Origin: Bog-257 sp963834135
GTDB taxonomy: Bacteria; Acidobacteriota; Terriglobia; Terriglobales; Acidobacteriaceae
DNA length: 64,000 nt
Direction of reading: 5' to 3'
Assembly: GCA_963834135.1 (NCBI GenBank)
Contig: CAWIAN010000005.1
Span: forward strand, 496,001 to 560,000
Within the stretch, counting starts at the first letter, position 1. Each line of letters opens with the position of its first letter. This document shows positions 18,316 to 28,459 of the stretch, piece by piece. The notes under the pieces were generated by a model. That model was not told the DNA's origin and searched no databases. It was given only the letters and a program-made list of their open reading frames with translations. The translations under genes were made by a program, and so were the position numbers.

Positions 18316-18618
18316 ATGACATCCTTACTGCTGCGTCTTCTCGGAGCATTGGCCGGATTTGGTAGCGCCATCCTTTTCTGGTTTCTGGGAAACACGCTGG
18401 CTCCGACTTTACAGCAGCATACTTTTTTTGATCTGGATGGGTCGCACTATGCCCTTATGGCCTTCTTGCTAGTACCCGCTCTGACGCTTGCCGTGGTCGC
18501 GTTGTTTTGGGTACCTCCACGAATTTCCGGAGGCGGTCCGCTGCCGGAAGGCCGACGTTGGAGAATTGCGCTAGTGCTTATCTTTGTCGCCGCCTTTGTC
18601 AGCGGCATGGCGCGATGA
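18316..18618 (+). CDS. Small three-helix membrane protein
   Basis: 100 residues with three hydrophobic stretches (about 4-26, 45-66, 82-98) and a Gly/Pro/Arg loop (ISGGGPLPEGRRWR). No family recognised. Stands alone between opposite-strand genes. Confidence 0.6.
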   Translation: MTSLLLRLLGALAGFGSAILFWFLGNTLAPTLQQHTFFDLDGSHYALMAFLLVPALTLAVVALFWVPPRISGGGPLPEGRRWRIALVLIFVAAFVSGMAR

Positions 18619-18870
18619 ACCTCGTCGAGGGTATCTTCGAACGAGTGGTGTAGCCGACCTGACACCGTTCTGCTTCGGTCGCACTCAAGGTGGGGAAACG
18701 GTAAAAACCCGCCGCCACCACTCGCCCCAAGTGTCAAGAGTTACTCGCGATCCAAGGAGATTGGTCGCTACTCTAGACACACATTTCGATTCGTCGAGCG
18801 GGAAAAGGGATGGTTCCGCCACCCGTATTCCGTGCCTCAGCTCATCGAAAGCATCGTCCTGACCTTCCTA

Positions 18871-20379
18871 TCATAGTCGCGGTTCGCGGAACAAGTCTGT
18901 GATGGCCGTCTTCATAACTTTTCCCATGGCATTGCGGGGAAGAGCATCCAGGACAAGCAGCCGCGAGGGAACTTTATACGCCGACATACTCTGCTTGGAC
19001 CAGCCTCGCAGCGTCTCGAGGTCGAGTGTATGTTCGGCACGCAAGACAACGGCTGCTGCTACGCGCTCGCCCCATACGGCGTCCGGCAAGCCGACAATCG
19101 CGCATTCTGCGATGGCAGGGTGCGTTCGCAAAGTCTCCTCGACCTCCAAGGCCGATATCTTGTGACCACCGCTCTTGATGATGTCGATGCTGCTTCGCCC
19201 GAGGATACGATAGACATCATTCTCGACTATCGCGGTATCTCCCGTGCGAAACCAGCCGTCCCGAAATGCGGCGACCGTCGCACCGGGATTCCCCCAATAT
19301 TCCTTGAATACATTCGGACCGCGAACTTCAATTTCTCCCGCTACGCCAGACGGCAACTCTTTTCCGCTCTCGGATACCAGCCGCACCTCGACCCCAGTGA
19401 GCAGTTTTCCGACGAAGCCCGGCAACCGCTCTCCACGATAGGAGTTGGACAGCGCCATGCCGATCTCCGTCATGCCGTAGCGTTCAAGCAAGGTATGACC
19501 GGTGATCTCCTTCCAACGTTGCAGGGTGTTTATGGGTAGTGCAGCTGAACCGGAAACCATCAGGCGCAGTCGGGCTGCCGCCTCACTCCATTGCGAGCGG
19601 CGCTTGGCAGAAGCCGCTTCCCATGCTCCAATTAGTTTTACGTAAATTGTCGGGACTGCCATGAACAGCGTGAGTGAGCCGCCAGCGATTCGCTCCCACA
19701 CGGCATTTGCGTTGAAGCGCGGCAGCATCTCGCAGGTCGCCCCGGACCAAAGAGCGCAGCTCACAACATTGACAATCCCGTGCACATGATGAAGCGGCAG
19801 GCACAGCAGAATTCGGTCGTCCGCGGACCACTCCCAGGCGTTAACGAGCGTTGTGATTTGCGCCGCAAGGTTTCCATGTGTCGTTACCACACCCTTGGGA
19901 TTGCTGGTCGTGCCGCTGGTATACAGAATCATGGCGCGGCGGTCGTCGGTGAACTTCGGCAATCGCCGGGTCTCACAATTGAGCAACCGTGAATACACGC
20001 CGCTATGTATTTGGCGCGAAGCCGCTATAGCAGCCAATTCAACTTCACTGCTATCGTCATAAACAAGCGCAGACGCCCGCGAATTGTCGACGTAGTACTC
20101 CAGTTCAGTCGCGGTCCCATCCAGCGGCATAGGTACAGCGATGCCACCGGCTCGCCAAATACCCCACTGCGTGGCTACCCAAGAAAAGCCGGGCGTTATC
20201 CGGAATGCAACGCGCTCTTCCTGTAGATCACTTCTTCCGGCGAGCAGGGCATTAGCGATGCGATCGGAAGCGTCCAGCAGTTCGGCGTAGGAATGCGATC
20301 CGGAGGCATCGACAATCGCAAGCCGCTGGGCGTACTTCTGAGCGCGGATGGGCAAAAACGTTCCGTCAACTTCTGCCAC
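18871..20379 (-). CDS. AMP-forming acyl-CoA synthetase, malonyl-CoA synthetase-like
   Basis: About 502 residues from a GTG at 20379. The frame runs on to a GTG at 20562 but the first 60 residues there look unrelated to the family, so the later start is preferred without a convincing ribosome site. ANL-superfamily motifs: P-loop YTSGTTSNPKGV, LPLHHVHGI, RYGMTEIGMALSN, and C-terminal catalytic Lys in PRNAMGKVMK. The combination HVHG and YGMTEIGMALS is typical of the malonyl-CoA synthetase/ACSF3 group, which loads CoA onto malonate or methylmalonate; substrate is inferred. Lies directly downstream of the phosphoesterase gene on the same strand. Confidence 0.85.
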   Translation of the reverse strand: MAEVDGTFLPIRAQKYAQRLAIVDASGSHSYAELLDASDRIANALLAGRSDLQEERVAFRITPGFSWVATQWGIWRAGGIAVPMPLDGTATELEYYVDNSRASALVYDDSSEVELAAIAASRQIHSGVYSRLLNCETRRLPKFTDDRRAMILYTSGTTSNPKGVVTTHGNLAAQITTLVNAWEWSADDRILLCLPLHHVHGIVNVVSCALWSGATCEMLPRFNANAVWERIAGGSLTLFMAVPTIYVKLIGAWEAASAKRRSQWSEAAARLRLMVSGSAALPINTLQRWKEITGHTLLERYGMTEIGMALSNSYRGERLPGFVGKLLTGVEVRLVSESGKELPSGVAGEIEVRGPNVFKEYWGNPGATVAAFRDGWFRTGDTAIVENDVYRILGRSSIDIIKSGGHKISALEVEETLRTHPAIAECAIVGLPDAVWGERVAAAVVLRAEHTLDLETLRGWSKQSMSAYKVPSRLLVLDALPRNAMGKVMKTAITDLFREPRL

Positions 20380-20545
20380 AGGTTGAATGTACCGTCTCCA
20401 CAAGAAACCTGTCGATCTGACAAGGGAGCGGTATGCGCACTTCGGATGAGTAGGTGCGGGAGGAGTGCAGAGGCGGGAGACCGCGCCGCCGCGCAGAGCG
20501 AACTGACCGCTCACATCGCCAACGACGCGGTTGGAAGTTGCAACC

Positions 20546-21559
20546 CTAGTTGGTTCCCCCACGGGCGCTGAAGAATTCGGACATGCCCGGTGAACCGGCG
20601 CCGTCCCCGGGGCAATTCGTCAAGCCAAGCAGATCGCAGAACATCCTCACCTGGCTCCCTTGCATAAAGTGTGTGTTGGACTGGTATCCGCGCTGTATTT
20701 GCGGACCAATTATCACCTGCCAGATGTGGCCGCCACAATTGTCAGGATCCGGATTACCACCGCATTCGTTGTCGCCCCCATTGGTCAACTCGCCTTCGTC
20801 GAAGGTCACCAGCAGTACTCCGTTGCCGCCGGCCTGGAATGGTGGGCTCGCCAGCAACTGCGGAAGAAACGTTTGCAGATACTGGTCCGCCGTCTCCAGA
20901 GCTTCCTGGTCGCTGGTGCCGTTATGCGCATCGTGATCCAGGTCAGGCGAAATCCAGGTAAAGTTAGCCAGATTGTTGCTCGCTATATCCGGCAACAGAT
21001 ATCCATCCAAGGGAACCATGTGGCGCTGCTCCGCCAGGTTATAGACGACATCGGTATAAAACGCGAACGGATTATGCCGCCTTACGTACAGGCCATATTG
21101 ATATCCCATATAACCAACGCTGGGCATCGACTGGAAATATCCTTTCCAGGTTTTTCCCTGCGCTGCGAACTGGCGTACAAGGTTGGGGATATTGATCGGC
21201 ATGGTGCATCCGTCACCATTGCAAAGGCCGTTCAGCGCTCCGCCATCGTGAGGTGCGAAGCCGGAGGTCAACTCACCATAAGCCAGCCACGATCCGTGAG
21301 AATCGGAATACACTTGCATGCCTTGCGAATATTGAGTCGCCAGCGATGCCAGGTAGGGCATGTATTCCAGCGCATAGCCGATGCTCCGGTTCTCTTCCAT
21401 TACCACCACGATATGGTTCGAGCGCGCAATCGAACCTGCGCCATTGGCTTGCTCCAACCGATCGGCGCCGGCAACTTCCGAATTCTGCGCTGGAGATAAG
21501 TTAACGAGACATAGCACAAGCAGGGGCAAGAGCAGATATCTACACCGCAACATGTTCAC
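20546..21559 (-). CDS. Secreted phosphoesterase-family enzyme
   Basis: 337 residues with a signal peptide (LLLPLLVLCLVNLSPAQ). The phosphoesterase family (PF04185-like, acid phosphatase/phospholipase C type) is shown by HIVVVMEENRS at the start of the domain, ISPDLDHDAHNGTSDQEAL in the middle, and VTFDEGE with GGHIWQVIIGP near the end. It probably hydrolyses phosphomonoesters or phosphodiesters outside the cytoplasm. Divergent from the larger phosphoesterase gene at 21993 across a 433-bp gap. Confidence 0.85.
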   Translation of the reverse strand: MNMLRCRYLLLPLLVLCLVNLSPAQNSEVAGADRLEQANGAGSIARSNHIVVVMEENRSIGYALEYMPYLASLATQYSQGMQVYSDSHGSWLAYGELTSGFAPHDGGALNGLCNGDGCTMPINIPNLVRQFAAQGKTWKGYFQSMPSVGYMGYQYGLYVRRHNPFAFYTDVVYNLAEQRHMVPLDGYLLPDIASNNLANFTWISPDLDHDAHNGTSDQEALETADQYLQTFLPQLLASPPFQAGGNGVLLVTFDEGELTNGGDNECGGNPDPDNCGGHIWQVIIGPQIQRGYQSNTHFMQGSQVRMFCDLLGLTNCPGDGAGSPGMSEFFSARGGTN

Positions 21560-21992
21560 TCCGTTTTGTAATTGAACAACTCGGTAGATCTATTTCCCGC
21601 GGCCTTCGGCTCGCAGGAGTATCCGCTACCCATCGGAGTTCTCCTCCGAAAAGCAACACCGCTACCGATCAAAGAGAGTCTTCTGGCTGGAAGTGCTAGG
21701 CACCGTCACCTGTTCGGCGCAAGCAACTTACGTGTGACATGAGCCTACCCCTTTAGGCTGCAGTTAATAGCCGGAGATAAACCCTATTCGACGCAGTTAA
21801 TTGCCTTAGTTGCAATCGATATCGCCACGCTGTCGTCTAGTAGTGTGACGCGCACACCCCATTCAAATTCAGGGTGGACGATTCACGCGCCCGTCGCCTA
21901 AAACTACTTAGGCGATGAATGCAGAAAACCTGCGCCCGAGTAGCTGAATCCTAACTTTTACAGATTGCGCCGAACATCCTCGGAGGCTACCT
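21560..21992. promoter_or_regulatory. 433-bp divergent control region
   Basis: No ORF. Holds an 8-bp inverted repeat TCGCCTAA / TTAGGCGA (21894-21901 and 21908-21915), a short GCAG/CTGC hairpin just after it, and two copies of GCAGTTAAT (near 21761 and 21797). The hairpins lie in what would be the leader of the plus-strand phosphoesterase gene. I do not recognise a known riboswitch. Both flanking genes encode the same enzyme family, so shared control is plausible. Confidence 0.4.
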
Positions 21993-24155
21993 ATGCCGCA
22001 TTGCAAGAGGGTCCTCGTCCTGGTCGTAGTAATCGCTTTCTCCACCTTTGCCGCGTCAGCGGCCAATCGTTCCAACTCAGATGGTCCGGCGGGTGGGTCG
22101 TCATCCGGTAGTGGGTCGGACTATTTCACGGTTTCGCCTGCCATTTCAGCCCCCGGACAATTTATTGAATTTAGTTGGCACATTGCCAACGCAGATTCGT
22201 TTTCAGTTACACCCAGTTTGTTGTCGGAGGACGAAGAGGTCCTGCCCGTGAGCGCATCGAACTATTCCCAAGTGGCTCCCCTTGAGAGCACCGTTTTCAA
22301 GGGAGTAGCTACTCGTTCCAACCTGGCGCAACCGTCGACCCTCGGCGTGACGCTGACGATTGTTCCCATCACGATAAGTCTCTCGTCGGGCAACGTTGCC
22401 GCGGGGCGCTCGGTGGCGATTAACTTCAGCGGACCGAATAATGGCAGTTCGTATTTCCTAACGACCTTGCCGGAAAATTCGACTGTTCCACTGACCCCCG
22501 ATTCATGCGCAGGCTCGCGCTGCACAGGAACATACGTAACTGGAACCTTGGGCAGCAGCAAAACCTTTATGGTTGGCGCGACTGGACCACATCAAGGCCA
22601 AGCTTATTCGCAACCGGCCACGGTGAATGTTGCGGGAGGCATGTCGCTGAGCTGCACCGCCGTTCCGGTTGTGCCGGCCTCTGGGCAGCCAGTGACCATC
22701 CACTGGGCTGCGGCCAATGCGGTGTCAGTTCGCATTGATCAGGGAGTTGGAGAGGTTTCTCCGGCTACGGCCGGTAGTGTGACCGTTCGTCCAACCCAGA
22801 CTGCAACCTACACCTGCACGGCAACCGATCGCTTCGGCAACCACCTGTCGGTGCCGGCTAAGGTGATCCTTAGCAACGGAAGCGTCAGCAATCTGAACCA
22901 TATCGTTTACATGATGCAGGAGAACCGTTCCTTCGATAACTACTTCGGTAACCTGGCCTATTACCGGGTGAATGTCGATCACATTCCGGGCGCGCAGATG
23001 AGTGATGTGAACGATCTGCATAACTTGCCACCCGGTTACACGATAAAGAACCCGCAAGGCCAGGGCTTTCCACCCTTCCACGCACGTACAGAGTGCACGG
23101 AAGGACTGGCTGCGGGTTGGAATGATATCCACAAGGACATGGACCTGATGGGAAACGACTGGCTTCACTTGTCAGGTAACTCACAATACCTGATGGATAA
23201 CTTTCTGCTGACAGTAACCATGGCGCAGTATGATCCGACACATACGCATCCGCTGGGTTACTACGACTGGACTGACTTACCGTTCTATTATGAGTTGGCA
23301 GCACAGTTCAATGCCAGCGATACGTTCTACGCGCCGGTACCCGACTCGACCATCATCAACCGGATGTATTTGTTTGCCGGTACGTCCTTCGGACCAATCT
23401 TCACGCCACCGCCGAATAATCTGGCATGGAAGCGGCCTACCATTTTCCGGGTACTGACGAACGCCGGAATCTCCTGGCGTTATTATTATCAGGACAACAG
23501 CGTCTTCCTGTCGGACTGGCAAGACTGGAACAACCCACAGATACAGGCGAATGTTCGCAACATTCAGGAGTGGTACGACATTCTGGCGAGTCCCACCGCC
23601 GATCAGGATTTGCCTCAAGTAGTATTCATCGAGCGTGCCAGCGCCACCGGCTACGACGAACATCCGGGCAACAATGTTCAGAAGGGCGCCGCTCGCGTGC
23701 AGCAGATCATGACTCCGTTGCTGACCAGCACCGCATGGCAGGACTCGGTCTTCATTTTGAGCTACGACGAGGGCGGTGGGGCATTCGATCATCAGGCCCC
23801 GATTCTGCTCACACAGCCGGACGATCAGGTGCCCACACCCAGCCAGAACCAGCCTTTCATCCGCGGCCTATTCAACGTTGCCGGGTTGCGTCTGCCGGTT
23901 GTCGTGGTTTCTCCGTGGTCGAAACCTCACTTTGTATGGCACCAGCCGACCGACTACACAAGCATTCTCAAGCTGATCGAAACACGTTTCAGCTTGCCTC
24001 CGATGACGCACCGAGATCGCGACGCAGCTGACCTTACCGATCCGCAGAACGGTCCGTTCGACTTCAGCTCGCCGCAGATGCTGCAGGTGCCCCCGTTGCC
24101 CACGCAGCCGACGAACGGCACCTGTAATTATCAGTTGGAGGGTTATCCGGACTAG
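21993..24155 (+). CDS. Secreted phospholipase C-like phosphoesterase
   Basis: 720 residues with a signal peptide (residues 1-26). Residues up to about 295 form beta-sandwich-like repeats (Ig-like, Thr/Ser/Val rich). The catalytic phosphoesterase domain starts at LNHIVYMMQENRSFDNYFG, followed by GNDWLH, AQYDPTHTHP, SYDEGGGAFDH and VVVSPWSKP. This fits non-toxin bacterial phospholipase C/acid phosphatases (PF04185). Likely exported and active on lipid head groups or other phosphoesters. Its last four bases overlap the 3' end of the convergent pgm gene. Confidence 0.88.
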   Translation: MPHCKRVLVLVVVIAFSTFAASAANRSNSDGPAGGSSSGSGSDYFTVSPAISAPGQFIEFSWHIANADSFSVTPSLLSEDEEVLPVSASNYSQVAPLESTVFKGVATRSNLAQPSTLGVTLTIVPITISLSSGNVAAGRSVAINFSGPNNGSSYFLTTLPENSTVPLTPDSCAGSRCTGTYVTGTLGSSKTFMVGATGPHQGQAYSQPATVNVAGGMSLSCTAVPVVPASGQPVTIHWAAANAVSVRIDQGVGEVSPATAGSVTVRPTQTATYTCTATDRFGNHLSVPAKVILSNGSVSNLNHIVYMMQENRSFDNYFGNLAYYRVNVDHIPGAQMSDVNDLHNLPPGYTIKNPQGQGFPPFHARTECTEGLAAGWNDIHKDMDLMGNDWLHLSGNSQYLMDNFLLTVTMAQYDPTHTHPLGYYDWTDLPFYYELAAQFNASDTFYAPVPDSTIINRMYLFAGTSFGPIFTPPPNNLAWKRPTIFRVLTNAGISWRYYYQDNSVFLSDWQDWNNPQIQANVRNIQEWYDILASPTADQDLPQVVFIERASATGYDEHPGNNVQKGAARVQQIMTPLLTSTAWQDSVFILSYDEGGGAFDHQAPILLTQPDDQVPTPSQNQPFIRGLFNVAGLRLPVVVVSPWSKPHFVWHQPTDYTSILKLIETRFSLPPMTHRDRDAADLTDPQNGPFDFSSPQMLQVPPLPTQPTNGTCNYQLEGYPD

Positions 24156-25816
24156 CGCAGAGCATTGTCCACAATTTGTTGCGCCTCGGCCACGATGGCT
24201 TCGAGATGCGAGTCGCTCTTGAAACTCTCGGCGTAGATCTTGTAGATGTTTTCCGTGCCTGACGGACGAGCGGCAAACCAGCCGCTCTCTGTCACCACTT
24301 TCAATCCGTCGATCGGCGCGTCATTGCCGGGCGCGCGTGTCAGCTTAGCAGTGATAGCGTCGCCCGCGAGCGCGGACTCCTTCACCGACTCCGGAGAGAG
24401 CTTACCGAGCTTTGTCTTTTGTTCGGGCGTGGCGGGCGCGTCGATGCGCGTGTAATAGGGCATACCAAACTCTTTCACTAACTCACGAAAGTGAACTCCC
24501 GGATCCTTGCCTGTGACTGCAGTAATCTCGGCCGCCAGCAGGTCCATAATGATGCCGTCTTTATCTGTTGTCCAGACGGTCCCATCGTGACGAAGGAAGC
24601 TTGCCCCCGCGCTCTCCTCTCCTCCGAAGCAGCAGGTGCCATCGAACAATCCCGGTGCAAACCACTTGAAGCCGACGGGAACTTCGGAAAGCGTACGTCG
24701 CAGCTTGTGTACTACGCGATCGATCATGCTGCTGCTGACTAGCGTCTTGCCGACGACCACGTGCGACATCCACTGGTCGCGGTGAGTGAGCAGATACTGA
24801 ATCGCGACTGCCAGGTAGTGATTGGGGTTCATCAGTCCGGCGCTGGGAGTAACGATACCGTGACGGTCCGAATCCGTGTCATTGCCGAATGCCACCTGGT
24901 ATTGGTCCTTGAGCTTGACCAGGCTTGCCATCGCGTAGGGACTGGAGCAGTCCATGCGGATCTTGCCGTCATGGTCTACCGTCATGAACGAAAACGTAGG
25001 ATCGATGGTGTTGTTGACCACTGCGATGTCCAGGCCGTAGATCTCGTTGATCGGCGCCCAGTAGGCTTGCGAGGCACCACCGAGCGGATCGACGCCCAGC
25101 TTCAACCCCGCCGAATGAATCGCGTCCATATCGATGACGTTCTTCAGATCATGGACATAGGGCATCACGAAATCATGATCGCGCGTGGTTGGCGCATTTG
25201 CCGCCGCCGACCACAGCATCCGCTTTACTCCGTCATTCTTCTTCTTTAGCAGTTCGTTGGCGCGGCCTTCAATCCACTTGGTAACATCGGTGTCCGCCGG
25301 ACCGCCGTTAGGAGGGTTGTACTTGAAGCCGCCGTCCTCTGGAGGATTATGCGAAGGCGTGATAACGATGCCGTCCGCGAAATGATCCTTGCGTCCGCGG
25401 TTATGAACCAGGATGGCGAGCGAAACGGCGGGCGTAGGCGTGAAGCCGTCCTCCTGCTGAATGAGCGTCTCGACCTCATTGGCTGCTAGAACCTCAAGCG
25501 CGGTGCGTTGCGCCGGTGCTGAAAGTGCATGCGTATCCTTACCCATGAATAGCGGCCCATCGGTACCCTGCGCTTTTCGGTACTCGCAAATTGCCTGGGT
25601 GATGGCCAGGATGTGAGCTTCGGTAAAGGTGCCCCGCAGCGATGTTCCGCGATGCCCGCTGGTTCCGAAGATGACGAGCTGGTTGGGGTCGTCAACGTTA
25701 GGCGTGCGGTCGTAATAGTCGCGTTCCAGTTGCGCCAGATTGACCAGGAGATCTTTCGGGGCCGGCTTGCCGGCAAGCGGTGACACCTTGGGCTGGCTCT
25801 TAAGCTCAGTACTCAT
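24152..25816 (-). CDS. pgm: Phosphoglucomutase (alpha-D-glucose specific)
   Basis: 554 residues, as in Escherichia coli Pgm. Interconverts glucose-1- and glucose-6-phosphate. The phosphoserine loop (VITPSHNPPEDGG), metal-binding loop (NDTDSDRHGI), sugar-binding loop (CCFGGEESAGASF) and phosphate-binding RPSGTENIYKIY are all present. ATG follows AGGAAG. Supplies glucose-1-phosphate for ADP-glucose synthesis and recycles the GlgP product. Confidence 0.95.
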   Translation of the reverse strand: MSTELKSQPKVSPLAGKPAPKDLLVNLAQLERDYYDRTPNVDDPNQLVIFGTSGHRGTSLRGTFTEAHILAITQAICEYRKAQGTDGPLFMGKDTHALSAPAQRTALEVLAANEVETLIQQEDGFTPTPAVSLAILVHNRGRKDHFADGIVITPSHNPPEDGGFKYNPPNGGPADTDVTKWIEGRANELLKKKNDGVKRMLWSAAANAPTTRDHDFVMPYVHDLKNVIDMDAIHSAGLKLGVDPLGGASQAYWAPINEIYGLDIAVVNNTIDPTFSFMTVDHDGKIRMDCSSPYAMASLVKLKDQYQVAFGNDTDSDRHGIVTPSAGLMNPNHYLAVAIQYLLTHRDQWMSHVVVGKTLVSSSMIDRVVHKLRRTLSEVPVGFKWFAPGLFDGTCCFGGEESAGASFLRHDGTVWTTDKDGIIMDLLAAEITAVTGKDPGVHFRELVKEFGMPYYTRIDAPATPEQKTKLGKLSPESVKESALAGDAITAKLTRAPGNDAPIDGLKVVTESGWFAARPSGTENIYKIYAESFKSDSHLEAIVAEAQQIVDNALR

Positions 25817-25900
25817 AATTCTTCCTGAAAGTTAATTTACGCCAACGGAAGTGATGTGCGGTGAAGGTGCGGCGAATATTTCACTAACATTACAGTTGTC

Positions 25901-28276
25901 TTACGTCGGGACGCGCAGCAACATGTACCCACCGGCAAGAGCAAAGATGAAATCAGGCGCCCATGCGGCGATCATCGCCGGCAACTGATTCGCATCGCCC
26001 ATGGCTTCAAACAATCCGGCTGTCACCCAATAGACCACGGCAATGCCCAGCGCCACAGCCACTCCTACCAGCGCGCCGCCACGTTTGCCGGAGGCGGCGA
26101 AGGGAATCGCCAGAATCGCCATCACCAGCGTGATCAACGGGAAGGCGATCTTCTTCTGCAACTGCACTTTGAGGCGCACAGTGTCAAAGCCGCCCTGCTG
26201 CAGGTCCTCGATGTAGCTGCGCAGCTCGTCGTAGTTCATCTCCGATGACTGCTTCACTTCCTTCTTGAAGTAGCCGGGATCTTCTCGCAAATCGTCAAAC
26301 GTCTTCACGTCGAAGGTGCGATAGTCCTGGATCGACGCGCCTTTCAAATCACGAACCCACCCGCGTTCGAAGACCCACTTCTGCAGGCGCGGCTCCCAGT
26401 ACGCGTGTTCGGCCTGAATGCGGCGCGTCAACTGGAAGGTGTTGGGGTCGAACTCGAAGACCGAGATGCCGCCGAAGATGTTCTGGTCGGGATCGAAGAC
26501 ACGGTAGTAGTAAATCTGATTGCTCTGGCCGAAGATCCATTTGCGATCGGCCTGCAAGTAGGTCTGCGCCGGCTTGCCCTTGATCTCGTTACGCAGAATT
26601 TCCTGCTCGCGATTGGTATGCGGGATGTAGAGCTGGTCGAAGACAAACAGACCGGAGGCAAAAATTCCGCTAAGCACGATGACCGGCAAGGTCGCGCGAT
26701 AGATGCTGAAACCGGTGGCCTTCATGGCCGTCAACTCGCTGGATTTTTCCAGCAGGCCGAAGGTGATGAGCACCGCCAACAGAACGCCCATTGGCGCCAT
26801 CAGGTAAATCATCGACGGGCTAAGGTTCCACAGGTACTCGGCCACGGTGATCAGCGGAACGCGGTTGCGCACGATGTCGGTCAGCAGTTCGAAGAAGGTG
26901 AAGACCAGCGCCAGCACGAGGAACGTCGACATGATCATGGTGAGATAGAGCGCGAAGTCGCGCAGGATCATGTCGTCGAGAATCAGAGGGAAGCGCGCGC
27001 TAAAACGTCTCCGGTGCGACGACGTTGCCAGCCCCTGGCTGCTGGCCGATTCGCGCCGGCGGGTTCCGATGGTCTGCAATTTTTGCAGCAGAAGCTTCCA
27101 GCCGGCAGTCAGGTTGCCGATCTCGATGGGCATGCGGTCGACGCGCCACAACAGAAACAGGCCGCAGACAAAGAAGAAAATGTTGCCCATCCACGAGCCA
27201 AACCAGGGAGACATTTTCCCCTGGCGCGCCATCTGCACGCCGAGCAGTGAGAAGAAGTAGTAGACCACCACCAGCAGGATTGTCAGTACGAAGCCGGTGC
27301 TTTTGCCGCCCTTGCGCGCCGAGAGGCCCAGCGGAATTCCCACCATCGCCAGTACCAGGCACGCAAAAGGCAGTGCGAAGCGCCGATGGAACTCGATCTC
27401 GTAATAGCGCGCCTTGATGAGATCGTAGTTGTAGCTGCCCATGTCCCACGGATAGTACGTCTGCGCGGCCTGGCGCTCGCGGGCAGCATTGCTTAGCAGG
27501 CTGCGCAGGTCGAGCTCGGCCACCGGCAATAAGTCATGGGGCTTGCTCTCATCGTTGGGGAGGGCGAGCGGGATTTCTGTGTTATCGAACGTGGTGATGG
27601 AGTATTGATCTTTGACTTTTGGAATCGTCTCCTGCTGAGTTCCATCTTCCAGGTGAAAACGTAGCTTATTGGGACCATCGGTCAACAGCGCGCCACGTTG
27701 CGCCAGTGTAATTTTCGGCGATTCAGGATTGCTGATATCCGCTAGGAATATGCCCCGCCACAGCGCCTGACCCTTGCCGGGAATCGCGTCCTGCACATAC
27801 AGCACGATGTTCTTGAAGTCTTCGTAGAAGACGCGCGGTTGAATCTCGAAGGAAGCCTGCGATGCCTTCAGCCGGCCTTGCAAATGGTCGAGCGCGATTG
27901 CCGAGTCGGGGGCAATGTAGATGCTGTTCGCCATCCCGAGCAGCCAGGCTCCGATGGCGAAAATGGCAACCGAACGCACGAACATTCCCACGCCCATGCC
28001 GCTCGCGCGAATCGCGGTGACCTCGCTGTCTGCGGCCAGACGGCTTAATCCGACGAGAATGCCGACCAGCACGCCCATGGGCAGCGTGATAATGAACGTC
28101 TCAGGCAGAGTGAAGAGAAAAATTTCGGCGACGCTGGGCAAGGGAGCGCTATTGCGTACGATCAGCTCCAGCAGCTTGCCGAGATCGCGCATGAAGATGA
28201 TGAAGGTGAACAACACCACGCCGAGAACGGCGTGAGAGGCAATCTCCTTCAGGATGTAACGGGTGAGAATTCGCAC
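25901..28276 (-). CDS. Fused LptF-LptG lipopolysaccharide-export permease
   Basis: 791 residues, twice the normal size of an LptF/LptG-family permease. The first half (about 1-385) starts RILTRYILKEIASHAV and has a complete YjgP/YjgQ topology: helices, a periplasmic beta-jellyroll-like region, helices. The second half (from about 415) repeats the plan, with MILRDFALYLTMIM, LAVLITFGLLEKSSELTAMKATG and QLYIPHTNREQEILRNEI. A basic linker joins them. The two proteins normally form a heterodimer with the ATPase LptB to extract lipopolysaccharide from the inner membrane; here one chain supplies both. Starts with GTG, no clear ribosome site. No lptB or lptC neighbour. Confidence 0.88.
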   Translation of the reverse strand: MRILTRYILKEIASHAVLGVVLFTFIIFMRDLGKLLELIVRNSAPLPSVAEIFLFTLPETFIITLPMGVLVGILVGLSRLAADSEVTAIRASGMGVGMFVRSVAIFAIGAWLLGMANSIYIAPDSAIALDHLQGRLKASQASFEIQPRVFYEDFKNIVLYVQDAIPGKGQALWRGIFLADISNPESPKITLAQRGALLTDGPNKLRFHLEDGTQQETIPKVKDQYSITTFDNTEIPLALPNDESKPHDLLPVAELDLRSLLSNAARERQAAQTYYPWDMGSYNYDLIKARYYEIEFHRRFALPFACLVLAMVGIPLGLSARKGGKSTGFVLTILLVVVYYFFSLLGVQMARQGKMSPWFGSWMGNIFFFVCGLFLLWRVDRMPIEIGNLTAGWKLLLQKLQTIGTRRRESASSQGLATSSHRRRFSARFPLILDDMILRDFALYLTMIMSTFLVLALVFTFFELLTDIVRNRVPLITVAEYLWNLSPSMIYLMAPMGVLLAVLITFGLLEKSSELTAMKATGFSIYRATLPVIVLSGIFASGLFVFDQLYIPHTNREQEILRNEIKGKPAQTYLQADRKWIFGQSNQIYYYRVFDPDQNIFGGISVFEFDPNTFQLTRRIQAEHAYWEPRLQKWVFERGWVRDLKGASIQDYRTFDVKTFDDLREDPGYFKKEVKQSSEMNYDELRSYIEDLQQGGFDTVRLKVQLQKKIAFPLITLVMAILAIPFAASGKRGGALVGVAVALGIAVVYWVTAGLFEAMGDANQLPAMIAAWAPDFIFALAGGYMLLRVPT

Positions 28277-28459
28277 GACAGACTAGTTTACCGGAATGGC
28301 AGAGGCGACGGTTAACGAGGCGGTATTCGCCACACATGAACACAGTGATCAAGAGTGTTTGTGGGCGCTATTTCCATGTAATCGAAGTACCAGCGAGAAA
28401 TGGGTACTCGGGCGTAAGCGATTTCAAACCTCCGTGATCTTCGTGCCTCCGTGGTGAAC

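Noticed and set aside
26405..27250. 281-codon plus-strand ORF inside the LptFG gene
   Set aside because: Antisense shadow; translation rich in Gln, Arg and His with no fold signal.
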